64,000 bases of DNA from Coxiellaceae bacterium (GTDB lineage: Bacteria; Pseudomonadota; Gammaproteobacteria; Coxiellales; Coxiellaceae): NCBI GenBank assembly GCA_029212925.1, contig JARGOB010000001.1, positions 115,183-179,182 on the forward strand, in the 5' to 3' direction. The position numbers and the translations under genes were made by a program. Shown piece by piece: positions 45,904 to 56,880 of this stretch (its first letter is position 1; the number at the start of each line of letters is the position of its first letter). The notes beneath the pieces are model-generated. The model made no database searches. It had not been told where the DNA came from and saw only the letters and a list, made by a program, of their open reading frames with translations.

Positions 45904-47952
45904 TCAAAACCCACAATTAGGTGGGTTTAAGCTAACGGTGTTGGCATTGTCTATCGCATCTGTAACGGCTTGTTTGATTTCAACACTGCCATAAGTATAA
46001 AAAATACCGGATGTTGGGTTGTTGCCTGGGCCGCCAGGATTATATACGGCTAAGTATGCTTGACCAGTCTCAGGGTTTATGCCAGTTGAAGGGATATCGA
46101 GCTCTGTGATTTCGTGCATGGCGGCTTTATCGCCGTAAAGCACGATATCGATGTAATTATTGTTGGTGCAGGCATAGGCATCATTAAATGGGGTTCCTGC
46201 TTTACCTAAGCCAGCAAGCCCAGCAATGGTAATACTTCCAGTGCCGCCACCGGGTACGTTTACCGTATATGTTTTATTATCTTGATACAGCCAAGTGACT
46301 TCTCCATTTGGATCAACTACTTTGACTTTAAAAAAAATATTGTATTGATTGGCCATCATGCTGATAGCGACGTTAGGGTCAGCGGTAAAGTTACCTAAAG
46401 CAAAACCACCTGAGGTAAACATACGTAAGCGGTATTGTGCATGACTACTGCCATAGAGTGCGACTCCATCGTTGGGCGTTAGGCCTGCAAACGCGGCCGG
46501 CGTGCACTGTCCTGCATTATTCATGATGCTAATTTTGGCTGCGAGTAAGCCTGGCCCGCCACCTGGGCTGTAGGGGTCGGCAGCTTGTAGAGCGTTGTAA
46601 CTGTGACCGACCATTGAGGTTTGCACACCACCAGAACCAACTAAAGTTAAATTAATGGGTGAGCCTTGCACTCCGTCAGATGCCCCAGCTACGATACTAA
46701 CAGTCGTAGGGTAAATGGCGCCAGGTTCATTGCGTGGGATACGGTTGCCAAATGCCCCAAAAATAACAACACAACTGCGCTCATTAAAATAAAAATTTGG
46801 CGTTAGTGAGGCGACATCGGGTGTGACGACTTTACCGGTGTTGAGTGTCAAGCGAAAGTCAGAAGGGTTCACTGTGCTGGGTAATACGGGTTGGCTAAAG
46901 CAAATCGGCATGGCATCTTCGTAATAAGTGGTATAGCCGAATGCGGTAGCTTGAGTGTTGCTATCACCCGCAGGCGTAAAGCATGCATAGCAGGTGCTGG
47001 GTGTAGTGTTGCTGATAATATTCCACGTGCCACCAGCATTGATAACATTTTCTTCGCCGTTAGGTATCCCTTGTATGCCTTCAAATGCATAATTGGCTGA
47101 CATGATTCTGGGGGTGTTATCCCAGATATCTGCCGTGTTAAGTTGATCAAGTAGCAGCGTTTGATAAAAGACATTGGGTGCGGTATAGGTAACCGATGCG
47201 GATGCAGTGACCGATTGACTGTTAGCGCCTGAAATTGTAAAGCTGGTAGATGGGATGGCGACTTGACTATAACTGACTAGGGATAGTGTGCATGTACTGC
47301 CCGGGGCAATAGAGGTACATAAGTTTTCACCGCCAGGATTGCGTGTTAATAATTCAATTTTGTTTTCAAGTGCGGTTCCTGAAAAATCAACTGTGACGTT
47401 GTTTACCGTGTCGGTTGTCGAATTATTCGTGACGGTAATGGTTTGTAAACCACCGGTAACGAGCGATAAGTTATTTGTGCTAAGGCTTAATGTTGGCGCG
47501 CTGCTTGGAATGGATGATGCACGTTGAACTTGCAAAATATTGTTTGCATCATTGGGTTTAGAGCAATAAATGGGGTAGGGTGATGTGGCATTTTGACAAA
47601 CTTCAGGACCGTCTTGCACGATGTCGGTAAGCTGGTCCGCAATGATATTGAGCTTGAGTAAACAGCTGCCGCCAGGGGCTAAATCAAAAGAGGATCGACA
47701 GGTGATGAGTCCTTCTGGTGACAAGCCAGAGCTATCAAAGTTTGCGTTTATTCCATTAGGTAAGTTATGAACGCCTATATTTTGCAGTGTGAAAGGGGCG
47801 TTATTGGTAACTGCATAATATGCAATTGCTGTGTTTCCTGGGTAAATAGTGCTAGGTGCTTTAACGGTGGGTATTAAGCTAAGCAGTGGCGTTGATGCGT
47901 AGAGTGGTGAGCTGCAGAAAAGCATACCGACGATTATCCATTTTAGTTTCAT
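45904..47952 (-). CDS. Large secreted protein with Ig-like repeats, function unknown
   Basis: 682 residues with a signal peptide (IVGMLFCSSPLYAS). Residues about 30-260 look like two or three immunoglobulin-like beta domains (YYAVTNNAPFTLQNIGV, ITVTNNSTTDTVNNV, each with CTSIAPGSTCTLSL-type cysteines). The C-terminal 420 residues are Gly/Asn/Thr-rich, not recognised, and end in CGF. AAAGGG precedes the ATG. It is 9 bp downstream of an outer-membrane barrel gene, suggesting one operon and possibly surface display. Enzymatic function cannot be read from motifs. Confidence 0.75.
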   Translation of the reverse strand: MKLKWIIVGMLFCSSPLYASTPLLSLIPTVKAPSTIYPGNTAIAYYAVTNNAPFTLQNIGVHNLPNGINANFDSSGLSPEGLITCRSSFDLAPGGSCLLKLNIIADQLTDIVQDGPEVCQNATSPYPIYCSKPNDANNILQVQRASSIPSSAPTLSLSTNNLSLVTGGLQTITVTNNSTTDTVNNVTVDFSGTALENKIELLTRNPGGENLCTSIAPGSTCTLSLVSYSQVAIPSTSFTISGANSQSVTASASVTYTAPNVFYQTLLLDQLNTADIWDNTPRIMSANYAFEGIQGIPNGEENVINAGGTWNIISNTTPSTCYACFTPAGDSNTQATAFGYTTYYEDAMPICFSQPVLPSTVNPSDFRLTLNTGKVVTPDVASLTPNFYFNERSCVVIFGAFGNRIPRNEPGAIYPTTVSIVAGASDGVQGSPINLTLVGSGGVQTSMVGHSYNALQAADPYSPGGGPGLLAAKISIMNNAGQCTPAAFAGLTPNDGVALYGSSHAQYRLRMFTSGGFALGNFTADPNVAISMMANQYNIFFKVKVVDPNGEVTWLYQDNKTYTVNVPGGGTGSITIAGLAGLGKAGTPFNDAYACTNNNYIDIVLYGDKAAMHEITELDIPSTGINPETGQAYLAVYNPGGPGNNPTSGIFYTYGSVEIKQAVTDAIDNANTVSLNPPNCGF

Positions 47953-47961
47953 TTGTACCCT

Positions 47962-48696
47962 TTATATTTTCCAGCTGAGGTTCAGCAGTATTTGTTGCAG
48001 CATGACATGTTTTAAGCTGGGCGTTTGTGTTGTTTGCTGAGCGGGTGAGATACCCAGTTCGGCTTGCCCTAAGTTAGCAAATTGGTAGCCGATTCCGACA
48101 GAAAAAAGTGAGCTGAATTGATGCATAATGCCAGCGCCAAAGCTATAGGCAAAGCTGTTAATGCTGCGTGCCCCATAAGGGTTCATGGGTACTGCGCTGA
48201 GGTTGCGCGGTGACTCTTGGTAATTGTAGGTATGGTTGTTTGAAAAACCGATGCTGCCATTGAGGTAAGGTTGCCATTGCTGGTTTGGCAAAAAACACAG
48301 GCCTAAGGTGGCCATCGCGCTGAAGCTTTGCACGTTGTATCGAAAGTTCAGGTTGTCAAAGTCGGGTAATGCAAATTGATTAATAATACCTTTAACCTCA
48401 ATATCATCACTAAACCCGATAGTCAGACCCGATCGTAGGCTTACTTGATTTGATTTAAAAAAATCGGTCCCAAGAAACAGCTGTGTTGATAATGTGCTGT
48501 GCCAATTATTGTTGCTGACGTATTGGTTGCTTAAATTTTGCGGTGACGTTTCCAGCAGTAAGGTTTGAGTTTGTCCGTTATTCTCAAACGCGATGCCGGG
48601 AGAGAGGGTGATAATGGCTGCATTTGCTGTTTTTATGCAAAGAGCTAGGCAGGCATATCGGATTACTGGTTGGGGGAGAAGGTTTGGTCTTTTCAA
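47962..48696 (-). CDS. Outer-membrane beta-barrel protein
   Basis: 244 residues with a signal peptide ending near ANA (residue 26), alternating amphipathic beta strands (FSAMATLGLCFL, PYLNGSIGFSNN, SFAYSFGAGIMHQFS, FSVGIGYQFANLG) and a C-terminal strand ending WKI. Resembles small OmpA/opacity-like 8-strand barrels. TTG start with AAGGA six to seven bases upstream. Heads an operon with the large secreted protein. Confidence 0.8.
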   Translation of the reverse strand: MKRPNLLPQPVIRYACLALCIKTANAAIITLSPGIAFENNGQTQTLLLETSPQNLSNQYVSNNNWHSTLSTQLFLGTDFFKSNQVSLRSGLTIGFSDDIEVKGIINQFALPDFDNLNFRYNVQSFSAMATLGLCFLPNQQWQPYLNGSIGFSNNHTYNYQESPRNLSAVPMNPYGARSINSFAYSFGAGIMHQFSSLFSVGIGYQFANLGQAELGISPAQQTTQTPSLKHVMLQQILLNLSWKI

Positions 48697-48768
48697 AAAA
48701 TCATCCTTAAAAATCCCCCGCGTGTAAAGTAAGCGGGAGTCACTGGCAAATATATAATATCCAGTTAT

Positions 48769-48798
48769 TCCAGGTCAGGCAGTGATGCTTGACCTGGA
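48769..48798. terminator. Hairpin between rne and the barrel gene
   Basis: TCCAGGTCAGGC with GCTTGACCTGGA, a 12-bp stem with one wobble, six-base loop. It lies just after the rne stop on the minus strand. There is no T-run, so termination is uncertain. Confidence 0.4.
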
Positions 48799-48807
48799 TG
48801 GGTCTGT

Positions 48808-51243
48808 TTATTCGTCAGGCTTGTTGTTGTCAGCAGTCACCTTAGCACCACTAGCATCCATGATCTTACGACCTGCAGGTGGCTTTGCTTTAGGTTTTGT
48901 ATCAACAACCGCTTCAGGCTTTTTCTTAGTCTCTGGCGAGATGCGACGACCTGCTGTCATTTGACGTTGCTCAACTGCTTGCTTAACCACTGGTTTAGCT
49001 TTGCTTTTAGTGGCTGGCTTTTTATCTGACAAGTTGTTTTCATTTGCCAAGTCGTTAATTTCAGGTGAAGCAGCAGTTGCCGGTTTACGTGACTCTTTAG
49101 CTTTGGGTGGCTGCTTGTTGCCATCATTCTCTTTTGGTATCACGGTGTTTACTGGCTGCGCTACATTACCATTAACTTCTTCTTGCGCTTCTTTCGACTT
49201 ATCTTGAGAGGGTCGGCGGCGTTGTTGGTTGCGATTGCCCGAACCTTGTTTATTCGATTGACCACCACGTGTGCCGCGTCTTGAGCGTTGTTGTGTGTTG
49301 CCAGTTTGCTCATCTTGATTGCGATCACTGTCGCCGCGTGTGCGATTGCCGCCTGTGCGACGACGATCACCGCTTTTATTGTCTGAACGGTTATCTGTGC
49401 GACTATCCGAGCGGTTATCGTTGCGATTTGATGGGCGACGGTTTTGATTATTACCACTGCGGTTACGTTGTTGTCCATTACGATTGCGTTGCTGTCCGCT
49501 GCGGTTACGATTGTTTTGTTGTCTCTTTTGTGGTTCTTCCTGTTTGGGTGCTTCTTCAGCAGGGCTTGAAGAGAACATTTTTTTCAATAGGCGACGAATA
49601 ACACCTTCACCACTTGCAGCAGCTTCCGGTTGTTGTTCTTTGTCTTTATCGAGGAATTGTTTGATAACCGGTTCTTCTACGCTAATATTATTGGCAGTTG
49701 ATTTTTGCTGACCTTCCGGTTTGTTGCCACGTAGTAATTTATAACTTGGCACAGCATGATCACCTTGGTTACCGCTGCGTAATTGGCGGATATTGTAGTG
49801 AGGTGTTTGTAGGTGTTGGTTAGGAACAATAGTTACTTTAACACCGGTATTTTTTTCGATTTCAGTTAGCTTGTCGCGTTGTTCGTTGATCAAGAATGTG
49901 GCAACGTCAACAGGCAGTTGCACTTGGAAGACCGCTTTGTCAGTTTTGGTTGCTTGTTCTTGTATTAAGTGAATAATCGAGATGGCAAGTGACTCAACGT
50001 TACGGATCGCACCAGTGCCGCTGCAGCGTGGGCATGAAATACGCGAGGATTTATGCACGGCGGAGCGTAAGCGTTGTCGAGACATTTCCAATAAACCAAA
50101 GCGTGAAATGCGACCGATTTGAATGCGGGCGCGGTCAGGGTGTAGCGCGGTGCGTAATGCATTTTCAACTTCGCGTTGATTGCGGTTTTGCATCATATCG
50201 ATAAAGTCGATAACAATTAGGCCGCCGATATCGCGCAAGCGTAATTGACGTGCAATTTCTTCTGCTGCTTCCACATTGGTATTTAATGCGGTTTCTTCAA
50301 TTGACTTACCTTTAGTAGCGCGTGCCGAGTTGATATCGATAGCAACTAATGCTTCGGTTTGATCGATAACAACAGAGCCACCCGACGGTAGGCGTACTTC
50401 ACGTTGATAAGCAGTTTCGATTTGTTGTTCAATTTGGAAGCGACTGTACAGTGGAATATTGTCTTCATATAGCTTAATGCGCTCAGCAAAGTCAGGACGA
50501 ATTTGTTTGATGTAATTGTAGGCGCGTTGGTGTGCTTCTTTTTCGTCAATAACGACTTCACTAATATCTTGACGTAAGTAGTCACGCAATGTGCGGATAA
50601 CGACGTCGCTTTCTTGATGGATTAAATAAGGTGCTGCTTTTTGCATGCCAGCGGCTTGTTTGACGGCATCAAAGTATTTTAATAGAACATCCAAGTCCCA
50701 TTGCAGCTCTTCAGAGCCTTTATTAACACCCGCGGTACGAATAATTACGCCCATACCTTCAGGGATGGTCAGTTTACTTAGTGTATCACGCAGTTGATCA
50801 CGTTCATCACCTTCAATACGGCGTGAGATTCCGCCAGCGCGTGGATTATTAGGCATTAATACTAAATAAGATCCCGCTAAGCTTAAGAAGGTGGTTAGTG
50901 CTGCACCTTTGGTACCGCGTTCTTCTTTATCCACTTGTACGACGACGTGCTGGCCTAGCTTCAACACTTTCTGGATGTCGATAGGCTCATCACCAGAAGG
51001 TTTGCTAGAAAAGTATTCAGGTGAAATTTCTTTTAATGGTAAGAAACCGTGACGTTCACTGCCGTAGTTAACAAATACCGCGGCGAGGCTTGGCTCGATA
51101 CTGGTAATTTTACCTAAGTAAATATTTGCTTTCTTTTGCTCCACTCCGGGACGTTCTACGTCGAGGTCGACAAGGAGTGCGTTGTTGGTAATGGCGACAC
51201 GCAACTCATCAGACTGAGTTGCATTGATTAGCATTCTCTTCAT
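48808..51243 (-). CDS. rne: Ribonuclease E
   Basis: 811 residues. N-terminal catalytic half: S1 domain (about 35-120, [21 protein letters not shown]), RNase H-like and DNase I-like regions with [11 protein letters not shown] and [11 protein letters not shown] (catalytic aspartates), and the zinc-link CPRCSGTG (about residue 405). The C-terminal 300 residues are low-complexity, very Arg/Asn/Gln-rich then Lys/Pro-rich: the scaffold that binds RNA and degradosome partners. mRNA decay and rRNA/tRNA processing at the inner membrane. AAGGG precedes the ATG. Confidence 0.95.
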   Translation of the reverse strand: MKRMLINATQSDELRVAITNNALLVDLDVERPGVEQKKANIYLGKITSIEPSLAAVFVNYGSERHGFLPLKEISPEYFSSKPSGDEPIDIQKVLKLGQHVVVQVDKEERGTKGAALTTFLSLAGSYLVLMPNNPRAGGISRRIEGDERDQLRDTLSKLTIPEGMGVIIRTAGVNKGSEELQWDLDVLLKYFDAVKQAAGMQKAAPYLIHQESDVVIRTLRDYLRQDISEVVIDEKEAHQRAYNYIKQIRPDFAERIKLYEDNIPLYSRFQIEQQIETAYQREVRLPSGGSVVIDQTEALVAIDINSARATKGKSIEETALNTNVEAAEEIARQLRLRDIGGLIVIDFIDMMQNRNQREVENALRTALHPDRARIQIGRISRFGLLEMSRQRLRSAVHKSSRISCPRCSGTGAIRNVESLAISIIHLIQEQATKTDKAVFQVQLPVDVATFLINEQRDKLTEIEKNTGVKVTIVPNQHLQTPHYNIRQLRSGNQGDHAVPSYKLLRGNKPEGQQKSTANNISVEEPVIKQFLDKDKEQQPEAAASGEGVIRRLLKKMFSSSPAEEAPKQEEPQKRQQNNRNRSGQQRNRNGQQRNRSGNNQNRRPSNRNDNRSDSRTDNRSDNKSGDRRRTGGNRTRGDSDRNQDEQTGNTQQRSRRGTRGGQSNKQGSGNRNQQRRRPSQDKSKEAQEEVNGNVAQPVNTVIPKENDGNKQPPKAKESRKPATAASPEINDLANENNLSDKKPATKSKAKPVVKQAVEQRQMTAGRRISPETKKKPEAVVDTKPKAKPPAGRKIMDASGAKVTADNNKPDE

Positions 51244-51551
51244 TTTAAAACCCTTTTACTGGCGCTCTACCACATTTAAAGCATTTATTAGCTTTGTGGG
51301 TTCGCCGGAAACCTACTTAATACCTTCGGTGTCCGATGTCTCGCTGTGACACTATTATCAGTGGGAGCGCTCTGCATTTAATTCATGGCTGTTTAACGGT
51401 CAGCCGCTTTTTTTGCTACCTGGCAGTTTTTAAGTGCTTTGTCCCTGATTACAGATTGAACTTATAGGGTGGTCTGGTAGACTGTCCAGGCTATTGCCTG
51501 ACTGTATCGCAATATATCAGGCTTTAGGCACCGCAGCAATAGACTCACGGT
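51244..51551. promoter_or_regulatory. Divergent rne/rluC control region with long rne leader
   Basis: 308 bp without a gene. Toward rluC there is TTGAAC-N16-TAGACT (51456-51483). Toward rne the DNA can form hairpins (GCATTTATTAGC and GGTTCGCCGGAAACC regions near 51280-51310), in line with the long structured leader through which RNase E controls its own mRNA in E. coli. No small ORF is evident. Confidence 0.5.
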
Positions 51552-52502
51552 ATGAATGTGTCGGAATCCAAAGTAAAGAAGCAGGTTGTTGATGACGATG
51601 ACGAAGGTCAGCGTATAGATAACTACCTGATAAAGCATATGAAAGGTTTACCTAAGAGCCGGATATACCGTGCGTTACGTTCCGGAGAGGTGCGGGTTAA
51701 CGGTTCTCGCATCAAACCGGACTACCGTTTATCGGCTGGAGAGGAGGTGCGCATACCGCCATTGCGTGTATCTGCTCCCAAGCAGCGTCAAGCGCCAGAT
51801 GAAGAATTAACCGAGTCTTTAGAGTCGCGGATACTGTTTGAGAACGATCAAGTGCTTGTAATTAATAAGCCGGCGGGCATGCCGGTGCACGGTGGTACCA
51901 ATGCAAACAGTGGTGTGATTGAGTGGTTGCGATTATTGAGGCTAAAGGCCAAACGATTAGAGCTGGTTCATCGCTTGGATCGGGACACATCAGGTTGTGT
52001 GCTGGTGGCCAAGAATAGAACGACACTGGCTGCGTTACAGCGTCAATTTGCTGAGCGTGAGGTGGATAAAATTTATCATGCGGTGGTGCTGGGGCAATAT
52101 AAGGGTGGTAAGCGCTTGATTGATGCTCGTTTGCTGCGACAGCAGAGCAAAGAGGGTGCACGTAAAGTGATTGTCAGTTCAGAAGGGAAAACGGCGTATA
52201 CCGAATTAAAGCCCATCCGTGTTGGTCAGCAGTATAGTTTGCTGGAGGCTCGGCTCTTGACGGGTCGCATGCATCAGATTCGGGTGCATTGTGCATCTGA
52301 GGGGTTACCTATTATAGGTGACCCGCGATATGGTGATTGGCAAACCAACCGATTGGTTGCCAAGCGGGGAGTGAAACGCATGATGTTACATGCCAGTCGT
52401 ATCAGTTTGTTGGTGGGTGATAAAGTGATGGCTTTTGAAGCTGCGTTACCATCTGATTTTGAAACTATTTTTAACACTGATGATCAGCCACTGGGTAATT
52501 GA
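51552..52502 (+). CDS. rluC: 23S rRNA pseudouridine synthase RluC
   Basis: 316 residues: S4 RNA-binding domain (about 18-85, RIDNYLIKHMKGLPKSRIYRALR in pieces), then the RluA-type catalytic domain with HRLDRDTSG (catalytic Asp about residue 143), VINKPAGMPVHGG and GRMHQIRVH. Makes pseudouridines at 955, 2504 and 2580 of 23S rRNA in E. coli. Divergence from rne is the usual gammaproteobacterial arrangement. Confidence 0.94.
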   Translation: MNVSESKVKKQVVDDDDEGQRIDNYLIKHMKGLPKSRIYRALRSGEVRVNGSRIKPDYRLSAGEEVRIPPLRVSAPKQRQAPDEELTESLESRILFENDQVLVINKPAGMPVHGGTNANSGVIEWLRLLRLKAKRLELVHRLDRDTSGCVLVAKNRTTLAALQRQFAEREVDKIYHAVVLGQYKGGKRLIDARLLRQQSKEGARKVIVSSEGKTAYTELKPIRVGQQYSLLEARLLTGRMHQIRVHCASEGLPIIGDPRYGDWQTNRLVAKRGVKRMMLHASRISLLVGDKVMAFEAALPSDFETIFNTDDQPLGN

Positions 52503-52536
52503 CAGTTGCTGATTGCACAGCTATTATGCGCGCCTT

Positions 52537-52977
52537 ATGAAAAAAACTATAGACCCATTACGTTTAGCCAGTTGTGGCGAATCCTTGCAAGGTGAGGTGG
52601 CGCTGTCAGCATTGACGCGTGTCTCAAGTGTACTGCAAGAACAACCGTCCAATCAGGCGAGCTACTGCCTTGATTTTAGTCAAGATGAGCAAGGGCGGGC
52701 GGTGGTCAATGGTCGCATTCAGGCCAGCGTTGTGTTAGAGTGCCAGCGTTGTGGACAGGCGGTCGAGATTGCTTTAGATCTCAACCCCCACCTGATGGTG
52801 GTCCATAGTGATGATCAGGCTAAGCAGATTCCAAAAGAATTTGAACCGCTGATGGTGGGAGTAGAGCCTGTGACCCTTAATGAAGTGCTGGAAGAAGAGT
52901 TACTGTTAGCGTTGCCGATGGTACCAAGGCATGAAGAGGGAGAATGTCCGGTAGATTTACCGGGTTACTTGAGTTAA
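52537..52977 (+). CDS. yceD: YceD / DUF177 family protein
   Basis: 146 residues. Carries VVLECQRCGQAVEI, the CxxC signature of the DUF177 family, and a C-terminal EEGECPVDLPG. The family is linked to 23S rRNA accumulation and sits just before rpmF in most proteobacteria, as here (33 bp). ATG 52537 was chosen over an upstream TTG in frame; no strong ribosome site is visible. Confidence 0.9.
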   Translation: MKKTIDPLRLASCGESLQGEVALSALTRVSSVLQEQPSNQASYCLDFSQDEQGRAVVNGRIQASVVLECQRCGQAVEIALDLNPHLMVVHSDDQAKQIPKEFEPLMVGVEPVTLNEVLEEELLLALPMVPRHEEGECPVDLPGYLS

Positions 52978-53010
52978 GCGTCATCAAATTAAAAACAGAG
53001 GTATAGGTAA

Positions 53011-53205
53011 ATGGCAGTCCAACAAAATCGTAAGACCCGCTCAAAACGCGGTATGCGTCGTTCGCACGATAGTTTAAATGCAGCATGTTTAAGTGAAGAT
53101 GCGACTACAGGTGAAAAACACCTGCGTCATCACGTGAGCCCAGATGGTTACTACCGTGGCCGTCAGGTGGTAAGCGTTGATGTTACAGAGGATGACGAAG
53201 AGTAA
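53011..53205 (+). CDS. rpmF: 50S ribosomal protein L32
   Basis: 64 residues: [20 protein letters not shown] and [15 protein letters not shown] are bL32 signatures. The zinc cysteines of some L32 proteins are absent. AGAGGTATAGG precedes the ATG. Located in the conserved yceD-rpmF-plsX order. Confidence 0.96.
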   Translation: MAVQQNRKTRSKRGMRRSHDSLNAACLSEDATTGEKHLRHHVSPDGYYRGRQVVSVDVTEDDEE

Positions 53206-53218
53206 TACTATATTGGAT

Positions 53219-54241
53219 ATGAAGGTAGTTGCGGTTGACGCAATGGGTGGTGACCATGGATTGGCGACTACAGTACCGGCAACATGCCAGATACTGGAGA
53301 AATGCCCTGATCTTGAATGTATTCTGGTGGGTGATGAACGACGTATTAAGCGCCGGTTAGACAAGCGCAAATTTAAGCATATGGATCGTGTTCATGTTCA
53401 TGCTGCTAGTGAAGTGGTGGATATGGATGAGTCGCCTGCTTTAGCTTTGCGCGGCAAAAAAGATTCTTCCATGCGTGTAGCTGTTGACTTGGTTAAATCA
53501 GGTCAAGCGCAGGCATGTGTATCTGCCGGTAATACCGGTGCGCTGATGGCAACCGCCAAATTTGTTTTAAAAACGTTACCCGGTGTCTCGCGTCCAGCGA
53601 TTATGGCACGACTTCCCACCGTAGCTGATCACGATGTGCGCGTATTAGATTTAGGTGCCAATATCGATGCGACTGCTGAGCAGTTGGTGCAATATGCAAT
53701 TATGGGTTCTTTGGTAACCCGTGCTGTTGATGGTGTTGAGTCACCAACGGTAGGTTTATTGAATGTTGGTGAAGAAGACATTAAAGGCAACGATCAAGTG
53801 AAAGCGACCGCGGAGTTATTGCGTAACGTGCCTCATATTAATTATATTGGCTATGTTGAAGGCAATGATATTTTCGGTGGTAAAGTTGAGGTGGTAGTGT
53901 GTGATGGATTTGTTGGCAATATTGCGCTGAAAGCAGGCGAGGGTATAGCTAAGATGATTGCACATTATGCCAAAGAAGAATTTTCACGTAATTTATTTAC
54001 CCGTGCCGCTGCGGCAATAGTTTATCCCATTTTAAAACGTTTAGCGCATCGCATTGACCCACGTGAACGTAATGGTGCTTCTTTGTTGGGCTTGAATGGT
54101 GTGGTCATAAAGAGTCACGGCAGTGCTGATGCTTACTCTTTTGTAAATGCATTACAGGAAGCGCGATTACAAGTGATGAAACAACTGCCGACGTTGATTG
54201 GGGATGAGGTAAGCCAAATTTTAGAAGGGTCACAGCAATGA
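53219..54241 (+). CDS. plsX: Phosphate acyltransferase PlsX
   Basis: About 340 residues; makes acyl-phosphate from acyl-ACP for phospholipid synthesis. [12 protein letters not shown] at the start, [10 protein letters not shown] and [10 protein letters not shown] are family motifs. ATG 53219 gives the conserved N-terminus; an ATG at 53177 is in frame but would overlap rpmF by 29 bp, and a TTG at 53213 with GAAGAG upstream is also possible. Its stop overlaps the fabH start (ATGA). Confidence 0.95.
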   Translation: MKVVAVDAMGGDHGLATTVPATCQILEKCPDLECILVGDERRIKRRLDKRKFKHMDRVHVHAASEVVDMDESPALALRGKKDSSMRVAVDLVKSGQAQACVSAGNTGALMATAKFVLKTLPGVSRPAIMARLPTVADHDVRVLDLGANIDATAEQLVQYAIMGSLVTRAVDGVESPTVGLLNVGEEDIKGNDQVKATAELLRNVPHINYIGYVEGNDIFGGKVEVVVCDGFVGNIALKAGEGIAKMIAHYAKEEFSRNLFTRAAAAIVYPILKRLAHRIDPRERNGASLLGLNGVVIKSHGSADAYSFVNALQEARLQVMKQLPTLIGDEVSQILEGSQQ

Positions 54242-55191
54242 CTTATTCACGTATTGCGGGTACTGGTAGTTACTTGCCAAAAAAATTAGTGACCAACGAA
54301 GATATCTCAAAACTGGTAGACACTACTGATGAATGGATTATGCAGCGTGTCGGTATCAAACAGCGTTATATTATGGATGACGATGAGACAGTTACCTCGA
54401 TGGCGCACGCAGCAGCGCAAGCCGCTATTGAAGCGGCAGGTATAAAGCCAGCCGATTTGGATATGATCGTTGTTGGTAATGCTACGCCCGAATATTATTT
54501 TCCCAGTGTGGCATGTTTTGTGCAGAAAGCATTAGATGTTCCTGGTATTCCTGCTTTTGATGTTGCCGCAGCTTGTGCTGGTTTTATTTTTGGTATGAGT
54601 GTTGCGGATCAATATATTAAATCGGGTGCAGCGCGTCGTGTTTTAGTGATTGGTGTGGAAGGTTTGAGCCGTGTAGTTGATTGGTCTGATCGTTCCACTT
54701 GTGTCTTGTTTGGCGACGGTGCGTCAGCGGTAGTATTAGAGGCATCCAGTGAGCCAGGAATTTTGTCGACGCATATTCACGCGGATGGCACCTACACGGA
54801 TTTATTATCTGCACAAACTAATATGCGTGATCGACAAGTGGATACGCATATTCATATGGATGGCAGTTCAGTATTTAAAATTGCTGTGCGTAAGTTGGGT
54901 GAAAGTGTTGATGAGGCTTTAGCTGATAATGATATGTTGCACGAACATATTGATTGGTTGATTCCGCATCAAGCTAATATGCGCATTATTAAGGCGATGG
55001 CCAAGCGACTCAACTTGTCGATGGAACAAGTAATACTGACCATTGAGCAACATGGCAATACCTCTTCGGCCTCTGTGCCTTTAGCATTGGATCATGCGAT
55101 TCGCGAAGGTAAGGTACAACGCGGTCAAGTGTTATTATTGGAAGCGTTTGGTGCTGGATTTGCATGGGGATCTGCATTAGTTAAATATTAG
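54238..55191 (+). CDS. fabH: 3-oxoacyl-ACP synthase III (KAS III)
   Basis: 317 residues. Condenses acetyl-CoA with malonyl-ACP to start fatty-acid synthesis. Catalytic triad visible: Cys in [10 protein letters not shown] (about 113), His in IPHQANMRI (about 245), Asn in [10 protein letters not shown] (about 275). Overlaps plsX by four bases, indicating coupling. Confidence 0.97.
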   Translation: MTYSRIAGTGSYLPKKLVTNEDISKLVDTTDEWIMQRVGIKQRYIMDDDETVTSMAHAAAQAAIEAAGIKPADLDMIVVGNATPEYYFPSVACFVQKALDVPGIPAFDVAAACAGFIFGMSVADQYIKSGAARRVLVIGVEGLSRVVDWSDRSTCVLFGDGASAVVLEASSEPGILSTHIHADGTYTDLLSAQTNMRDRQVDTHIHMDGSSVFKIAVRKLGESVDEALADNDMLHEHIDWLIPHQANMRIIKAMAKRLNLSMEQVILTIEQHGNTSSASVPLALDHAIREGKVQRGQVLLLEAFGAGFAWGSALVKY

Positions 55192-55202
55192 GGAGCAGCT
55201 GA

Positions 55203-56129
55203 ATGAAGCTTGATAAACTAGCAATGGTTTTCCCGGGGCAAGGTTCGCAAAGTGTCGGTATGATGCTGGAATTAGCGCCTCATTTTCCTGTGGTTGAACA
55301 AACCTTTCAAAAAGCGTCTGAAATTCTAGGGTATGATTTGTGGCAATTGGTGTCGCAAGGACCTGCTGAGCAACTCAATCAAACCACGTATACACAACCG
55401 GCGATGTTAGCCGCTGATATTGCGTTTTGGCGCTGTTGGTTACATCAGGGGGGCGTGCATCCTGAATGGGTAGCGGGTCATAGTTTGGGTGAATATGCGG
55501 CATTGGTCGCGGCAGAATCTTTAGCATTTGAAGATGCGATATCGTTAGTAGCAAAACGTGCTGAGCTCATGCAAGCTTGTGTGCAGCCTGGTGAAGGTGC
55601 CATGGCTGCGATTGTTGGGTTGGAAGATCAGCAAGTGCAAGAGTTATGTGAACAAGTGGATGGTGTGGTAACGCCGGCTAATTATAATTCAGTTGGGCAG
55701 GTGGTTGTGGCAGGTGAAACAGCAGCGGTTGAACAAGTGGTTGAGTTGGCGCGAGAAGCGAAAGCGCGCATGGCAAAAGTCATTCCAGTCAGTGTGCCGT
55801 CGCATTGTGCGTTAATGCAGCCGGCCGAGGAGGCTTTTATGATTGCTTTGTCAGCAGTAAAAATTTCGACGCCAAATATGAAGGTAATCCATAATGCTGA
55901 TGTGTTGTATCACAATGACAGTGAGTCTATTCGTCAGATGTTATTGCAGCAATTAACAAGCCCGGTACGCTGGGTCGAAACGATTCAATTTTTAGTATTC
56001 AATGGTGTAGAAACCATTTACGAATGTGGGCCGGGTAAGGTCTTAACGGGTTTGAATAAGCGCATTGATAAAGCGTTAACTTACAAAGCCATGTCTGATA
56101 ACGGTTTTTTTGAAAATAAGGTGGGCTAG
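55203..56129 (+). CDS. fabD: Malonyl-CoA:ACP transacylase
   Basis: 308 residues. FPGQGSQSVGM at the start, nucleophile GHSLGEYAAL (Ser about 93), and the second catalytic His in VPSHCALMQPA (about 201). Supplies malonyl-ACP. GGGAGCAG precedes the ATG; 11 bp after fabH and 3 bp before fabG. Confidence 0.96.
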   Translation: MKLDKLAMVFPGQGSQSVGMMLELAPHFPVVEQTFQKASEILGYDLWQLVSQGPAEQLNQTTYTQPAMLAADIAFWRCWLHQGGVHPEWVAGHSLGEYAALVAAESLAFEDAISLVAKRAELMQACVQPGEGAMAAIVGLEDQQVQELCEQVDGVVTPANYNSVGQVVVAGETAAVEQVVELAREAKARMAKVIPVSVPSHCALMQPAEEAFMIALSAVKISTPNMKVIHNADVLYHNDSESIRQMLLQQLTSPVRWVETIQFLVFNGVETIYECGPGKVLTGLNKRIDKALTYKAMSDNGFFENKVG

Positions 56130-56132
56130 CTT

Positions 56133-56876
56133 ATGACAGTAGATAATAAAGTGGCTCTGGTCACCGGTGCAACACGTGGTATTGGCGCTGCGATATTAAA
56201 GCAATTGGCGGAGCAGGGCTGCACGGTTGTTGGTACGGCGACTTCAGAAGCGGGTGCACAAAAAATCTCAGACGCTATCAAGGCGATGGGTACCAAAGGC
56301 TGTGGCATGATGTTGAACGTTTGCGATCAAGCCAGTATCGATCAGGTCGAGCATGAAATTACCGAGCAATTTGGTCGCGTTGAAATCCTCGTTAATAACG
56401 CTGCAGTGACTCGCGATAATATTATGTTGCGCATGAAGCATGAGCAGTGGCAGGAAGTGATTGATACTAATTTAACGTCAGTATTCAATGTGAGCAAAAA
56501 ATTTATGAAAGGCATGGTTAAAGCGCGCTGGGGGCGAATAATTAATATCACATCAGTGGTCGGTTCCATGGGTAATTTGGGGCAAGCTAACTACTGCGCT
56601 GCAAAGGCAGGGGTGGTAGGCTTTGCTAAATCACTTGGTATTGAGTTAGCGCGTTATGGTATCACCGTGAATAATGTATCGCCTGGTTTTGTTGATACTG
56701 ATATGACACGCGCATTACCTGAAAAGCAACGTGAAGAATTATTAAAGATGATTCCCATGAAGCGAATGGCAGAACCGGGTGATATTGCTGATGCGGTTGG
56801 CTTTTTAGCGAGCGATAAAGCCAGTTATATGACGGGTGAGACGCTTCACGTTAATGGCGGCATGCACATGGTGTAG
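56133..56876 (+). CDS. fabG: 3-oxoacyl-ACP reductase
   Basis: 247-residue short-chain dehydrogenase. NADPH loop TGATRGIGAAI, catalytic Ser in INITSVVGS, YCAAKAG with Tyr and Lys, and C-terminal TGETLHVNGGMHM. Acts in the elongation cycle. The usual next genes acpP and fabF are not adjacent; they appear 5.5 kb further on. Confidence 0.96.
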   Translation: MTVDNKVALVTGATRGIGAAILKQLAEQGCTVVGTATSEAGAQKISDAIKAMGTKGCGMMLNVCDQASIDQVEHEITEQFGRVEILVNNAAVTRDNIMLRMKHEQWQEVIDTNLTSVFNVSKKFMKGMVKARWGRIINITSVVGSMGNLGQANYCAAKAGVVGFAKSLGIELARYGITVNNVSPGFVDTDMTRALPEKQREELLKMIPMKRMAEPGDIADAVGFLASDKASYMTGETLHVNGGMHMV

Positions 56877-56880
56877 CATT

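Noticed and set aside
49161..49601. Frames opposite and beside the rne C-terminal region
   Set aside because: They mirror the low-complexity Arg/Asn/Gln-rich scaffold of RNase E and have no independent signals.
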